Source: an uncultured Clostridia bacterium
GTDB lineage: Bacteria > Bacillota > Clostridia > TANB77 > CAG-508
Length of the DNA stretch: 64,000 nucleotides
Direction of reading: 5' to 3'
NCBI GenBank assembly: GCA_934140005.1
Contig: CAKPBB010000004.1
Coordinates: 1 to 64,000, forward strand
Shown piece by piece: positions 54,425 to 62,542 of this stretch; positions within the stretch are counted from its first letter, which is position 1; every line of letters starts with the position of its first letter. Under the pieces are notes generated by a model that made no database searches, had not been told where the DNA came from, and worked only from the letters and a program-made list of their open reading frames with translations. The position numbers were made by a program, and so were the translations under genes.

Positions 54425-55099
54425 TTAATCACCTACTCTATATCCAATCCCTCTTACAGTTTGTATAGTCTTTCCTTCTTTATCTTCTAATTTTTCTCTA
54501 ATTCTTTTTATATATACCGTTAAAGTATTATCATTTACAAAATTTCCAGCCATATCCCAGATTTTATCTAACAATTGATCTCGTGTTACTAAATTACCAA
54601 CATTGCTAAAAAGCAATAATAATATTTTATATTCTAAACTAGTAAACACAATTTCTTCTCCTGCTTTAGTTACTTTGCATTTACTAACATTTATTTCAAT
54701 ATCATTATATTTTAAAATATTACTCTTATCTATTCCTTTATCATAACGACTGAGTATTCTGTTAATTCTTGAAATAAGCTCTCTTATTCTAAAAGGCTTA
54801 GTTACATAATCATCTGCACCCATATCTAAACCAAGAACAACATTCGTTTCTTCATCTCTTGCAGTCAAAAATATAACCGGTCTATCAAATTTGGCTTTGA
54901 TTTGCTTACAAACTTCAAACCCATTACCATCTGGTAAAGTTATATCTAGCAAATATATAGAATAGATATCTTCATTTAAACTTTTTAAAGCAGATTTTAC
55001 ATCTTTTGCAACATCAACTTCAAAGCCTTCTTGCTCCAATGAATATTTTAGCCCCATAGTAATTGCATCATTGTCTTCTAATAATAATATTTTTTTCAT
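54425..55099 (-). CDS. OmpR-family response regulator (ABC-linked)
   Basis: A 224-residue regulator with phospho-Asp in 'IYLLDITLPDGNGFEV', 'DDYVTKPFRIRELISRI', and a winged helix with 'FTSLEYKILLLLFSNVGNLVT' and 'TVYIKRIREKLEDKEGKTIQTVRGIGYRV'. The start at 55099 (MKKILLLED) has AAGGA 6 bases before it; the longer frame would start at TTG. It is transcribed with the kinase, and an operator-like repeat precedes it. Confidence 0.94.
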   Translation of the reverse strand: MKKILLLEDNDAITMGLKYSLEQEGFEVDVAKDVKSALKSLNEDIYSIYLLDITLPDGNGFEVCKQIKAKFDRPVIFLTARDEETNVVLGLDMGADDYVTKPFRIRELISRINRILSRYDKGIDKSNILKYNDIEINVSKCKVTKAGEEIVFTSLEYKILLLLFSNVGNLVTRDQLLDKIWDMAGNFVNDNTLTVYIKRIREKLEDKEGKTIQTVRGIGYRVGD

Positions 55100-55160
55100 A
55101 TACAATCCTTTACTTCTTATATTCTATAAGTTATTATAACACATAAAATTTTACTTAATT

Positions 55161-55193
55161 ATTATACTAGTTTTAAGTGACTATTGAGTGAAT
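55161..55193 (-). promoter_or_regulatory. Promoter of the ABC-linked regulator with 11-base direct repeats
   Basis: TATAAT (55161-55166) has no good -35 box. Instead two direct repeats in 11-base phase, ATTCACTCAAT then AGTCACTTAAA, end 5 bases before it. The AGTCA lies 16 bases before TATAAT, the same distance as in the ABC promoter. Confidence 0.6.
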
Positions 55194-55247
55194 TTTATAC
55201 CAAATATATTGTAGAGAATTTAAAAGTACAACTTTCCCTAATATAGC

Positions 55248-55295
55248 AAATAAACGAATACAAGTTTTAGCTTTAAAACCTATATTCGTTTATTT
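55248..55295 (-). terminator. Terminator of rlmH
   Basis: AAATAAACGAATA (55248-55260) and TATTCGTTTATTT (55283-55295) form a 13-bp perfect stem starting right at the rlmH stop codon, with further GTTTTA/TAAAAC pairing inside. Confidence 0.75.
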
Positions 55296-55778
55296 TTATC
55301 TATGATATGTTTCTCCAGATGAAATTTTAAATGCTCTAAATATTTGTTCTAATACAAATACCCTAATTAACTGATGAGGAAATGTCATTTTTGAAAAACA
55401 TATTTTTTCTTTTGATTTATCTAATACTTCTTTTCCAATTCCCAAAGTTCCTCCAATTACAAACGTAATTGAACTATTACCTTGAACAGCAATATCTTGA
55501 ATTTTTTGTGAAAATTCTTCTGATGTATATTGCTTTCCTTTTAAATCTAAAGAAATTAAATATGTTTCTTTTTTTAATTGTTCAAGCATTTTGCTTGCTT
55601 CTTTATTTTTTATTTCTTCAATAACATTCTCACTAAGTTTATTTGGAACAACTTCATCAGCTACTTCAATAATATTTAAATTACAGTATTTAGATAACCT
55701 TTTACTATATTCGTTTATAGCTTCTTTTAAGTATTTTTCTTTTATTTTTCCTACACATAAAATATTTATATTAAGCAT
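55296..55778 (-). CDS. rlmH: 23S rRNA (pseudouridine-1915-N3) methyltransferase RlmH
   Basis: A SPOUT-class methyltransferase that modifies helix 69 of 23S rRNA. The 160-residue length is exact for the family. The knot region 'ITFVIGGTLGIGKEVLDKS', 'KMTFPHQLIRVFVLEQIFRAFKI' and the C-terminal 'SGETYHR' are all present; the final Tyr-His is required for activity. It follows the small acidic protein gene at 55802 by 23 bases. Confidence 0.96.
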   Translation of the reverse strand: MLNINILCVGKIKEKYLKEAINEYSKRLSKYCNLNIIEVADEVVPNKLSENVIEEIKNKEASKMLEQLKKETYLISLDLKGKQYTSEEFSQKIQDIAVQGNSSITFVIGGTLGIGKEVLDKSKEKICFSKMTFPHQLIRVFVLEQIFRAFKISSGETYHR

Positions 55779-55801
55779 TTATTTTCTCCAACCAACTAGA
55801 A

Positions 55802-56152
55802 CTATTCTTCAATTTTCTCTGGTTCTTCTGTTACTTCTGAAACTTCTTCGATTGGTTCTTCAATAACTTCTACTTCAACTTCTGCTTCTTGTGGTTTAGT
55901 ATTTCCAAATGTAAATACTTTCTTAGATGCTCTAGCTTTTTCTTCGAATTTTTTGTAAAATTCATCTTTTGCTTCAGCTAAGGTATCTTCCATTGCACGG
56001 AACATTTCATCAACATCTTGTTTTGTAAAATCATAAGCATTACTTCTTGCCATTGGCTCTAATATTTGAATATCATGTAAAACATTGTTTACTCTCTTTC
56101 CTGCAAATTCCATAAATTTTGCTCTTTTTTCTTCGTTAATTTCTCTTTCCAT
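55802..56152 (-). CDS. Small helical protein with acidic tail, unknown function
   Basis: A 116-residue protein: a helical first half ('MEREINEEKRAKFMEFAGKR', 'VNNVLHDIQILEPMARSN', 'DVDEMFRAMEDTLAEAKDEFYKKF') and a Glu/Val-rich acidic C-terminus after 'VFTFGNTKPQEAE'. The ATG at 56152 is preferred (AAGGAGT 8 bases before); a GTG lies three codons upstream. No family recognised. It is likely co-transcribed with rlmH. Confidence 0.65.
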   Translation of the reverse strand: MEREINEEKRAKFMEFAGKRVNNVLHDIQILEPMARSNAYDFTKQDVDEMFRAMEDTLAEAKDEFYKKFEEKARASKKVFTFGNTKPQEAEVEVEVIEEPIEEVSEVTEEPEKIEE

Positions 56153-56260
56153 TTTGTACACTCCTTATTTTATCTAAGATTTTCATATATATAAATATCA
56201 CATTTTTTTATAAAATTCAAATGTTTTAGCCAATTTTTAAAATTATTTTTTTATATCAAA

Positions 56261-56281
56261 AGAAAGTGCTATGCACTTCCT
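56261..56281 (+). repeat. Short dispersed hairpin, copy 2
   Basis: AGAAAGTGC-TAT-GCACTTCCT. Its reverse complement matches the hairpin at 40192-40213 at nearly every position, including the asymmetric bulge. Confidence 0.45.
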
Positions 56282-56283
56282 CT

Positions 56284-56349
56284 TAACTACCATAATGTTC
56301 TCTATCAATAGTGGTTCTCGAATAAACTATTGTTGCATTCACCTGCAAA
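56284..56349 (-). pseudogene. Fragment resembling the C-terminus of the adjacent secreted protein gene
   Basis: Just past the stop of the 360-residue gene, another frame reads VNATIVYSRTTIDREHYGS and stop. The SRTTID matches the SRTTID at the end of the gene itself, with codon differences (TCG AGA ACC ACT ATT GAT against TCA AGA ACA ACA ATT GAT). It looks like the leftover tail of a related gene or an older end of this one. No start codon with a ribosome site is associated. Confidence 0.4.
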
Positions 56350-57432
56350 TTACATTGCTACATCAATTGTTGTTCTTGAATTAAGTTCTCTCCATACTTC
56401 AGATGAATGGAAAAATTTATTTCCAGTAAATACAACTGCTTTTGTTCCATATTTTGTATTATATTTAATAAGATTGTAATCACCATACTTGTATTTAGTT
56501 GCATTTATATTTTCTTTTTCAGAAGTTTCTTCTGTTTTTATACAGAAGCCATTTTGGTAATCCATTTCTGCTTGCTCAAGTATATCATCACAACTTATCT
56601 TTTTACCTTCTAAAGCTTCTTTTAAAGTATATTCTTTATTTTTGATTTTTACTGTAGCATTACCTTGCATTATATGAACAGGATAATTTTGATTTTTAGT
56701 TATATCTATAATGTTATTTGTATTCTTCATTTCACATTTCACATAAACATTACTTGCATAATTTGCATTATCTGGACTACAGTTTAAAGGATATGAACAA
56801 ATACTAGCTTCTTTATCCATTTTCTTTATTCCATTTTCTTTTAATGCTATTTCAATATAACCTTCTTCATTATTTTGTTTATATTGTCTAAACAATTGAT
56901 AATACTGAGACAAGTATTCATCTGTTACAACTTTTCTATCTGCTTCATTTGAAAATCTATCTCTAGTATAATCAACAGATATTATAAATTTTGACTTATA
57001 ATATCCATTAGGTTCAAAAGTTACAGTTGTGATAATTTGATCACCTTCATCTGTATATGTAACTATTCTTATATTTTTAGCTTCTTTTAAATCTACCGTA
57101 TTTGTTTTCATAAAATAGTCAACAAACTCATTTAGCTTGTCTAAATTTTTCACATTCTTATGAGCAATTACAACATCATTTGCAAATTCATCTTGTTCAG
57201 CATTATTTTCTTGATTTGTTTCGTTTTTAATTACTGTATTTTCAGTATCTTCATTTGATACTTTTTTTGCTACATTATTAACTGTACTAACATTTCTTTC
57301 AAATTCAGCTAATTTATTATCTGTATTATCTAAATTTTTAGTTTGTGTATTTTTTATTACCAAAATACTTGCAACTACTACAATTATTAAAGTTACAATA
57401 ATTGCTATTACTAATAAATCTCTTCTTTTCAT
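56350..57432 (-). CDS. Membrane-anchored protein of unknown function downstream of the sigma factor
   Basis: A 360-residue protein with an N-terminal membrane helix (residues 8-28, 'VIAIIVTLIIVVVASILVI'), an Asn/Glu-rich linker (30-95) and an external domain with four or five Cys ('SICSYPLNCSPDN', 'VKCEMKN', 'ISCDDIL', 'GFCIKTE') and 'NYPVHIMQGNATVKIKNKEYTLKEAL'. I recognise no family. It starts 48 bases after the sigma factor stop, with AAGGTG, and so is probably its operon partner. An envelope sensor or effector role is inference. Confidence 0.6.
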   Translation of the reverse strand: MKRRDLLVIAIIVTLIIVVVASILVIKNTQTKNLDNTDNKLAEFERNVSTVNNVAKKVSNEDTENTVIKNETNQENNAEQDEFANDVVIAHKNVKNLDKLNEFVDYFMKTNTVDLKEAKNIRIVTYTDEGDQIITTVTFEPNGYYKSKFIISVDYTRDRFSNEADRKVVTDEYLSQYYQLFRQYKQNNEEGYIEIALKENGIKKMDKEASICSYPLNCSPDNANYASNVYVKCEMKNTNNIIDITKNQNYPVHIMQGNATVKIKNKEYTLKEALEGKKISCDDILEQAEMDYQNGFCIKTEETSEKENINATKYKYGDYNLIKYNTKYGTKAVVFTGNKFFHSSEVWRELNSRTTIDVAM

Positions 57433-57480
57433 ATATTCACCTTATACCTTTCTAATAATTAGACAATTTCTGTAAGTAAA

Positions 57481-58389
57481 TTAGTTAGTTTTTTTCTTAT
57501 TTATTTTTTGTGATTTTAAAAACATTGTACTAAAAGTTATTGTACCTATTAAAAATACAATTGTTGCAATAAGAAAAGACCAAGATGTTTCTCGCGAAAT
57601 TGATGGAGTTATATTAAACTCAACATCATCTGTTGATGACATTGTACTTGAAATTGTATTGTCCGTTTTTTGATTTATTTGTGAATTTGAACTTACATCT
57701 ATATCCAGGCTACTATCTATAAAATTATTATTTTCTTTTGAATTACTACTATTATTAGTATTTGAATTTTGGTTTCCTTCAATTTCTTCTACATTCTGAC
57801 TCTTGTCTATTTCTGTTTTTCTTGTTTTTAAATATAATGTAAATGTAATTATACACATTGCCATATTACCAAGTGCTAATCTTAGTGTTTTTATAGACTT
57901 GTAATAATACCACTTAACATTTGCAATTTTCATATCTAATAAACTTGCAATCTCTTTAAATGAAAATTCACCCAATATTTTTAAAGTAATAATTTCCTTT
58001 TCCTTATATGAAAGATTATAGATTAAATTATTAAACTTATCTCTATCTATAATTTGTTCTAACTCATCTCTCGTATCTTGAATTTCAAATACTTCGTCAG
58101 TTGGTAGTTCTGGTTTTCGAGATTTAATAAAATTTATTGAAGAATTTTTAGTAACTGAATACAGCCAAGACAATTCATTATAACTTGGTAATTTATCGTT
58201 TTTCAAATTATAAATTTTTATAAAAACATCTTGAACTAAATCATCACAGTCTTCTTGATTTTTCAAATAACTAAAAGCAACTTTATATACAAGTTGCTTT
58301 GCTGAATTATAAAATTTTTCATAGTTTATATCATTTCTATCCTTTATCCATTTAATAAAAGATTTCTGTATATATTCTTTATTTTCCAT
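57481..58389 (-). CDS. ECF-type sigma factor with C-terminal membrane anchor
   Basis: A 302-residue protein. Region 2 (about 15-90) contains 'AFSYLKNQEDCDDLVQDVFIKIY', and region 4 (about 115-172) contains 'LSYKEKEIITLKILGEFSFKEIASLL'. Both are typical of ECF sigma factors, which normally end near residue 180. Here a short hydrophobic segment (173-187), an Asn/Ser-rich stretch (190-268) and a clear membrane helix (270-290, 'WSFLIATIVFLIGTITFSTMF') follow, plus a basic tail. That layout suggests the sigma factor is tethered to the membrane and perhaps released by proteolysis. No anti-sigma gene is nearby. Its ATG is 2 bases after the ART-HD gene. Confidence 0.85.
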   Translation of the reverse strand: MENKEYIQKSFIKWIKDRNDINYEKFYNSAKQLVYKVAFSYLKNQEDCDDLVQDVFIKIYNLKNDKLPSYNELSWLYSVTKNSSINFIKSRKPELPTDEVFEIQDTRDELEQIIDRDKFNNLIYNLSYKEKEIITLKILGEFSFKEIASLLDMKIANVKWYYYKSIKTLRLALGNMAMCIITFTLYLKTRKTEIDKSQNVEEIEGNQNSNTNNSSNSKENNNFIDSSLDIDVSSNSQINQKTDNTISSTMSSTDDVEFNITPSISRETSWSFLIATIVFLIGTITFSTMFLKSQKINKKKTN

Positions 58390-58391
58390 AC

Positions 58392-60470
58392 TTATATTCC
58401 GTTTGTTTGATTTTCTTTTGAAAGATTTTCTATTGCTCTTGCAGTTTGCAAAACACTACCAACATTTAGCTGATTGTTTTCATTGCAACTTAAATTTTCT
58501 TTTTCTTGTTCTTCTTTTGCAATTTGTCTTCCAACCATAACTTTTGCAAGTCTTGCTTTTGCAGCAGCAGCTGAATTTTCTTCAACTTGTTGTTCTTCTT
58601 TCACATTTCCACGTAATTTATCAAATATTTTTATCGCTTTTGATAATAAAGTACTCTTATCTTCAATTCTTATTAAAGCAAAAGCTTTTTTCTTTTCTTT
58701 TTCTTGCTCTTCGATTTTTTCGTGTGTTAATATATCTTCTAATCTTGATTCAGCAAATTTTTCAGCAGATAAATAAGCAAATAAAGTATCAAATAGATTC
58801 CAATTCATATAAGCAATATTTGCCATTTTTTTAGCTGTTTCTGTTTCTAAATTATTGGGATTAAATTCATATCTTCTAACCTTTTCAAGTTCATCTATAT
58901 CTTTAAAGTATAATAGCATCTTCTTAAATTTAGATTGCTTAGCAATTGGCAAATTTGAAATATGTAAATCATTTTCACTTTTTTCCAAAGAATGTTCTGC
59001 AATTACAAATTTAATTATTTCTGCATCTTCTGAGGAAAAATTATCTAATTCATGTTTTAACTTTTCTACGCTTTTTCTACCATGTTCTTTACTATTTTCA
59101 TCATTTTCAACACCTATATCATGGTATTTAGCAATTGCCATTAAAATTTTAGCATCTTGATTCGTTAGTCCTTCTATATTAGAAAATATTGCAGCTTCTA
59201 ATATAGACCTTTTTGTATGTGCAATTCCATAATCTCTTTCTGCCATAAACAAATCTTTATCATAGTCGATATCTTCAATCTCTTCTAATACATAATTCAA
59301 TTTATTTAAAGAATTTAAATTATCTACTTCATCAAATAAATCATATTGTTCTGAATATGAAGAATAAAATTTGCTATATTTACTTTTATTTTTTTCAAAT
59401 TGATCTCTACTCTTTTTTACATTACTATTGCTTTTTACATATTCTCTACAATTTTCTCTAAATGCTTGTAATAAAATTTCTCTTATATCTTCTTGTGCAA
59501 TAAATTTCAATTTGTAATTTGTTCTTCGTTTATTATCATTTTCAATTGTTTTAACTTCATAATTAGATGGTGGTAATAAAATTTCGTTACTTTCACTATT
59601 TTCTTCTAATTGACTCATTAAAGCAAATGGAGTTCCCTTTGGCACAACTAAATGATAAAATACAGAATTTTGATAATTTTCTTCTTTCTCTGTTAAAGAT
59701 GTAGATATAAATGATGTATACTCTATTTCATCATTTTCTTTTATATCTTTTAAAATTCCTTCTCCACTTTTATGTAATACAACAGCTTTTCTTAATGGCT
59801 TTAACTCACTAAAAGCCGTTTCAATTTGTAAAATAGTATCTACTAAACTATTATCTATATCATATTTTTTATTATTTCTATTTTTACCTTCTTTAAAATC
59901 CAAGAAATCAGTAATAATTTCACTATAATAATTTTGATAGTTATTTAGACTTGCAATTTGGGCAGAAGTTGGTCTTTGAATTCCAAGTACCAATGCAGCA
60001 ACATCATTTACTAGAGCAGAATCTAGTTCTTCAAAATTAAAATCTAAAGCCTCATATTTTTTTCCTTTTTTTATTGCCTTCGCATAAAATTGTTTTATTA
60101 ATCTTTTATTTGGTATTAAAGAGCTTCCATCTATTTTTATGTCTTTAGGAATAACAACATAACATTCATAAAGCTTTCCTAATGCATTTACTTCAACTCT
60201 TTCTGAATTTTCATCAATATTTGAAAATACAATTTGTGGCTTATTTTCAATATTTTTTTCAGTATTTTCAATACACTTGTTGGCAATATTTAAATTTATA
60301 TTTTTTATAAATTTATGGACTTCTTCTTCGTTTGGCAAAAAACATATATGATTATCGTCTAAAAGAATTGCAAATTGTTCTTCATATTCAAAAACATTTA
60401 AAATACTTTTATAAAAAATATTCATTTGCTTCAAACTTTTAACTTTACATAAATTATATATTTTAGCCAC
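58392..60470 (-). CDS. ADP-ribosyltransferase-like/HD-domain fusion protein
   Basis: A 692-residue soluble protein beginning at GTG with AAAGGAG 7 bases upstream. Residues 205-330 resemble an ADP-ribosyltransferase exoenzyme fold: 'AVVLHKSGEGIL' in the position of the first (usually Arg) motif, 'YTSFISTSL' with the S-T-S motif (256-258), and 'SNEILLPPSNYEV' with the catalytic-type Glu296. The first motif lacks the usual Arg. Residues 415-530 form an HD domain (His418, His450-Asp451, His463, His493, Asp524). Tail is coiled coil and Ala/Glu rich. It heads an operon with the sigma factor. Whether either domain is active is unknown. Confidence 0.6.
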   Translation of the reverse strand: MAKIYNLCKVKSLKQMNIFYKSILNVFEYEEQFAILLDDNHICFLPNEEEVHKFIKNINLNIANKCIENTEKNIENKPQIVFSNIDENSERVEVNALGKLYECYVVIPKDIKIDGSSLIPNKRLIKQFYAKAIKKGKKYEALDFNFEELDSALVNDVAALVLGIQRPTSAQIASLNNYQNYYSEIITDFLDFKEGKNRNNKKYDIDNSLVDTILQIETAFSELKPLRKAVVLHKSGEGILKDIKENDEIEYTSFISTSLTEKEENYQNSVFYHLVVPKGTPFALMSQLEENSESNEILLPPSNYEVKTIENDNKRRTNYKLKFIAQEDIREILLQAFRENCREYVKSNSNVKKSRDQFEKNKSKYSKFYSSYSEQYDLFDEVDNLNSLNKLNYVLEEIEDIDYDKDLFMAERDYGIAHTKRSILEAAIFSNIEGLTNQDAKILMAIAKYHDIGVENDENSKEHGRKSVEKLKHELDNFSSEDAEIIKFVIAEHSLEKSENDLHISNLPIAKQSKFKKMLLYFKDIDELEKVRRYEFNPNNLETETAKKMANIAYMNWNLFDTLFAYLSAEKFAESRLEDILTHEKIEEQEKEKKKAFALIRIEDKSTLLSKAIKIFDKLRGNVKEEQQVEENSAAAAKARLAKVMVGRQIAKEEQEKENLSCNENNQLNVGSVLQTARAIENLSKENQTNGI

Positions 60471-60534
60471 GATTTTTCTCCTTTATTACCCTTTTTCTGT
60501 TGTTCTTTTATTTCTCTTTTTCAAACATAGTTAC

Positions 60535-60563
60535 ATTATACAACACTCAAAAATATTTTTAAA
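60535..60563 (-). promoter_or_regulatory. Predicted promoter of the ART-HD/sigma operon
   Basis: On the minus strand TTTAAA (60558-60563), 17 bases, TATAAT (60535-60540). About 22 bases further upstream lies the palindrome AAATGT-A-ACATTT (60585-60597), with a partial second copy next to it. Confidence 0.45.
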
Positions 60564-60611
60564 GCACTTTTACAAATGTAACAAAAATGTAACATTTATT
60601 TTTCATTTATA

Positions 60612-61628
60612 TTATTTTTCTTCATATGTAACTGTTTCTACACCAGTTAATTTAATGTTATTTTTTGGAGTATATAGTTTTATATAATATGGTTTTATGT
60701 CTTTTAATATGTCCCTTACAAAAATAATATTTCCATCAACATCTTGCATTTTTAAATTTGGATATGTTTTTAACATCTTTTCATCTGAAAAATATTTCTT
60801 TGTAAAATTATACCAAATTTCATTCTCTTTAATAGCTTCATATGTTTTTGCATAAATTTCAGCATTTGGTATATTCAAATTATGTTCATATACTAATCTC
60901 GAATAAAAAACATTCATAGCTATTGCTGATATTATACAGTCTATTAATAAAAAAGCAGTTGCAAAATCAAATAATACTGGAAGCATATATTTTGACAATT
61001 TACTTTTAATTTTATCTATTAACTTATCTATCAATGGATTAAGATGTGATATTAAATAAATTGCTAAAATTCCCCAAGCTAATGAATAAAATAAACAAAC
61101 TCTGCCGCCTATATTAAATGGTTCTGAAGAATAATCCCACCACTTAACATGTAAAAGTTTTTCACCTATTAAACTAACAAAATATTCTATTCCCGAACCA
61201 ATTACATATCCTCCAAAGAATATAGTATAATTATTTTTCTTGAAATATTGAAGAAGAACTATCATTACAACAGCTCCAAGACCATATATTCCACAAAAAG
61301 GACCATATAAGAAACTTTGTCTGCTCTCTAAAACACCTTTTGTTAAAATACCATATACTGTTTCCAAACAAAATCCTAAAAAACTATATATAACAAAATA
61401 TGCCATAAGTCTCAAAACTTTAAATCCTAAAATTCTAAAATGCTTTTGCTTATCTGCTTCTGTTTCAAGTTTTTCTTTTATTTCTTCTGTTTTTTCTAAT
61501 GTTACTTTTTTAGTTTCATCAAATTTTTTTTGAACTTCTTCTTTTATTTTTTCTGTTTGAAGTAAATTATCTTGTGTATTATCTTTTTTAGCTGTTTTGG
61601 TTTCATTTTTTTCTACATTTTTCTCCAT
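60612..61628 (-). CDS. Putative ABC-transporter type membrane protein (CmpB family)
   Basis: A 338-residue protein. A Lys/Glu-rich coiled-coil N-terminus (residues 1-75) is followed by about six membrane helices and the CmpB-family signature 'YSFLGFCLETVYGILTKGVLESRQSFLYGPFCGIYGLGAV', 'WWDYSSEPFNIGGRVCLFYSLAWG'. These proteins are common in Firmicutes, are called putative ABC permeases by name only, and have unknown function. The start at 61628 (MEKNVEK) follows GGGAGAAG; a longer frame to 61646 exists. The coiled-coil extension is longer than I expect for this family. Confidence 0.8.
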   Translation of the reverse strand: MEKNVEKNETKTAKKDNTQDNLLQTEKIKEEVQKKFDETKKVTLEKTEEIKEKLETEADKQKHFRILGFKVLRLMAYFVIYSFLGFCLETVYGILTKGVLESRQSFLYGPFCGIYGLGAVVMIVLLQYFKKNNYTIFFGGYVIGSGIEYFVSLIGEKLLHVKWWDYSSEPFNIGGRVCLFYSLAWGILAIYLISHLNPLIDKLIDKIKSKLSKYMLPVLFDFATAFLLIDCIISAIAMNVFYSRLVYEHNLNIPNAEIYAKTYEAIKENEIWYNFTKKYFSDEKMLKTYPNLKMQDVDGNIIFVRDILKDIKPYYIKLYTPKNNIKLTGVETVTYEEK

Positions 61629-61663
61629 TTGCTTCTCCCTAAACAAAATTTGATTTTTTGTGC

Positions 61664-62158
61664 TTATTTTTTATAAGTTCCTTTATTCTCAATTTCTTCT
61701 TTTTCTTTATATTCCATTCCCGCTATTAACATCATTGCTAACCAAATAACACCAATTCCTATTAGTCCACCACACGAATCTATTAAAACATCTACAACAT
61801 TTCCGTTTCTTCCTGGAATGAATAACTGATGAATTTCGTCTGTTATAGCATATAGTATAATACACATTTCAGAGAAAATCATTTTCTTCTTTAATTGCAT
61901 TTTAGGATATGTTAAACAATATCCAAAAAATAACATTGCACCAATCGCGTATTCTGTAACATGTGCAGCTTTTCTAATAAATCCTTCCATTTTTTCTGCT
62001 ACTACATCATTGTTAAATAATAATTTTGATATTTTCAAGCTCATTCCTGATGACCCACTACCACCTTGATTTGAAAACATAAATACTACTATCATCCATA
62101 CTATAATTAAAACTATACAAATTTTTCTTAATTTTTTCATCAATTCTTCTTTTTCCAT
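61664..62158 (-). CDS. VanZ-family membrane protein
   Basis: A 164-residue protein with four membrane helices. The VanZ pattern is clear: 'VWMIVVFMFSNQGG' at the first helix, 'RKAAHVTEYAIGAMLFFGY' and 'YAITDEIHQLFIPGRNGNVVDVLIDSCGGLIGI'. VanZ gives teicoplanin resistance in enterococci, but most chromosomal members have no known role. AAGGA precedes the ATG. It lies between the RNHCP and CmpB-like genes. Confidence 0.93.
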   Translation of the reverse strand: MEKEELMKKLRKICIVLIIVWMIVVFMFSNQGGSGSSGMSLKISKLLFNNDVVAEKMEGFIRKAAHVTEYAIGAMLFFGYCLTYPKMQLKKKMIFSEMCIILYAITDEIHQLFIPGRNGNVVDVLIDSCGGLIGIGVIWLAMMLIAGMEYKEKEEIENKGTYKK

Positions 62159-62200
62159 TTTTTATTCCTTTGTTTAAATATTTTAACTAGTAATTTCTAA

Positions 62201-62515
62201 TTAATATAAATTATGCTTTGCACTTAATTTTATTATTAAATCCATATTGTCATCTTCTGCAGCTTTATTTTTTCTAATTGCACCACATTTTTTACATTTA
62301 AAAATAATTACATACCCCTTTTTACTATCAATTTCTAGTCCAACTGGTTCAAGTTCTCCTTTGCAAGTTTCTGCTCTATCACCAGGATATATATCTACAT
62401 GTTTAGAATATAAACAATATGGGCAATGATTTCTACAAGAATATCCTAACTTAGGAACATGTTTTTTACAATGTTCACATTCAAACTCTTCATCTATTAC
62501 CGTAAAATTGGCCAT
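62201..62515 (-). CDS. RNHCP domain protein
   Basis: A 104-residue zinc-binding protein. The name-giving 'SCRNHCPYCLYSKHVDIYPGDRAETCKGELEP' is present, with flanking CxxC pairs ('CEHCKKHV' and 'FKCKKCGAIRKN'). The family is small and found mainly in Firmicutes and Actinobacteria; its role is not established. AGGAG precedes the ATG. Confidence 0.92.
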   Translation of the reverse strand: MANFTVIDEEFECEHCKKHVPKLGYSCRNHCPYCLYSKHVDIYPGDRAETCKGELEPVGLEIDSKKGYVIIFKCKKCGAIRKNKAAEDDNMDLIIKLSAKHNLY

Positions 62516-62542
62516 ATCTTCTCCTAATAAAATTTAATTATT

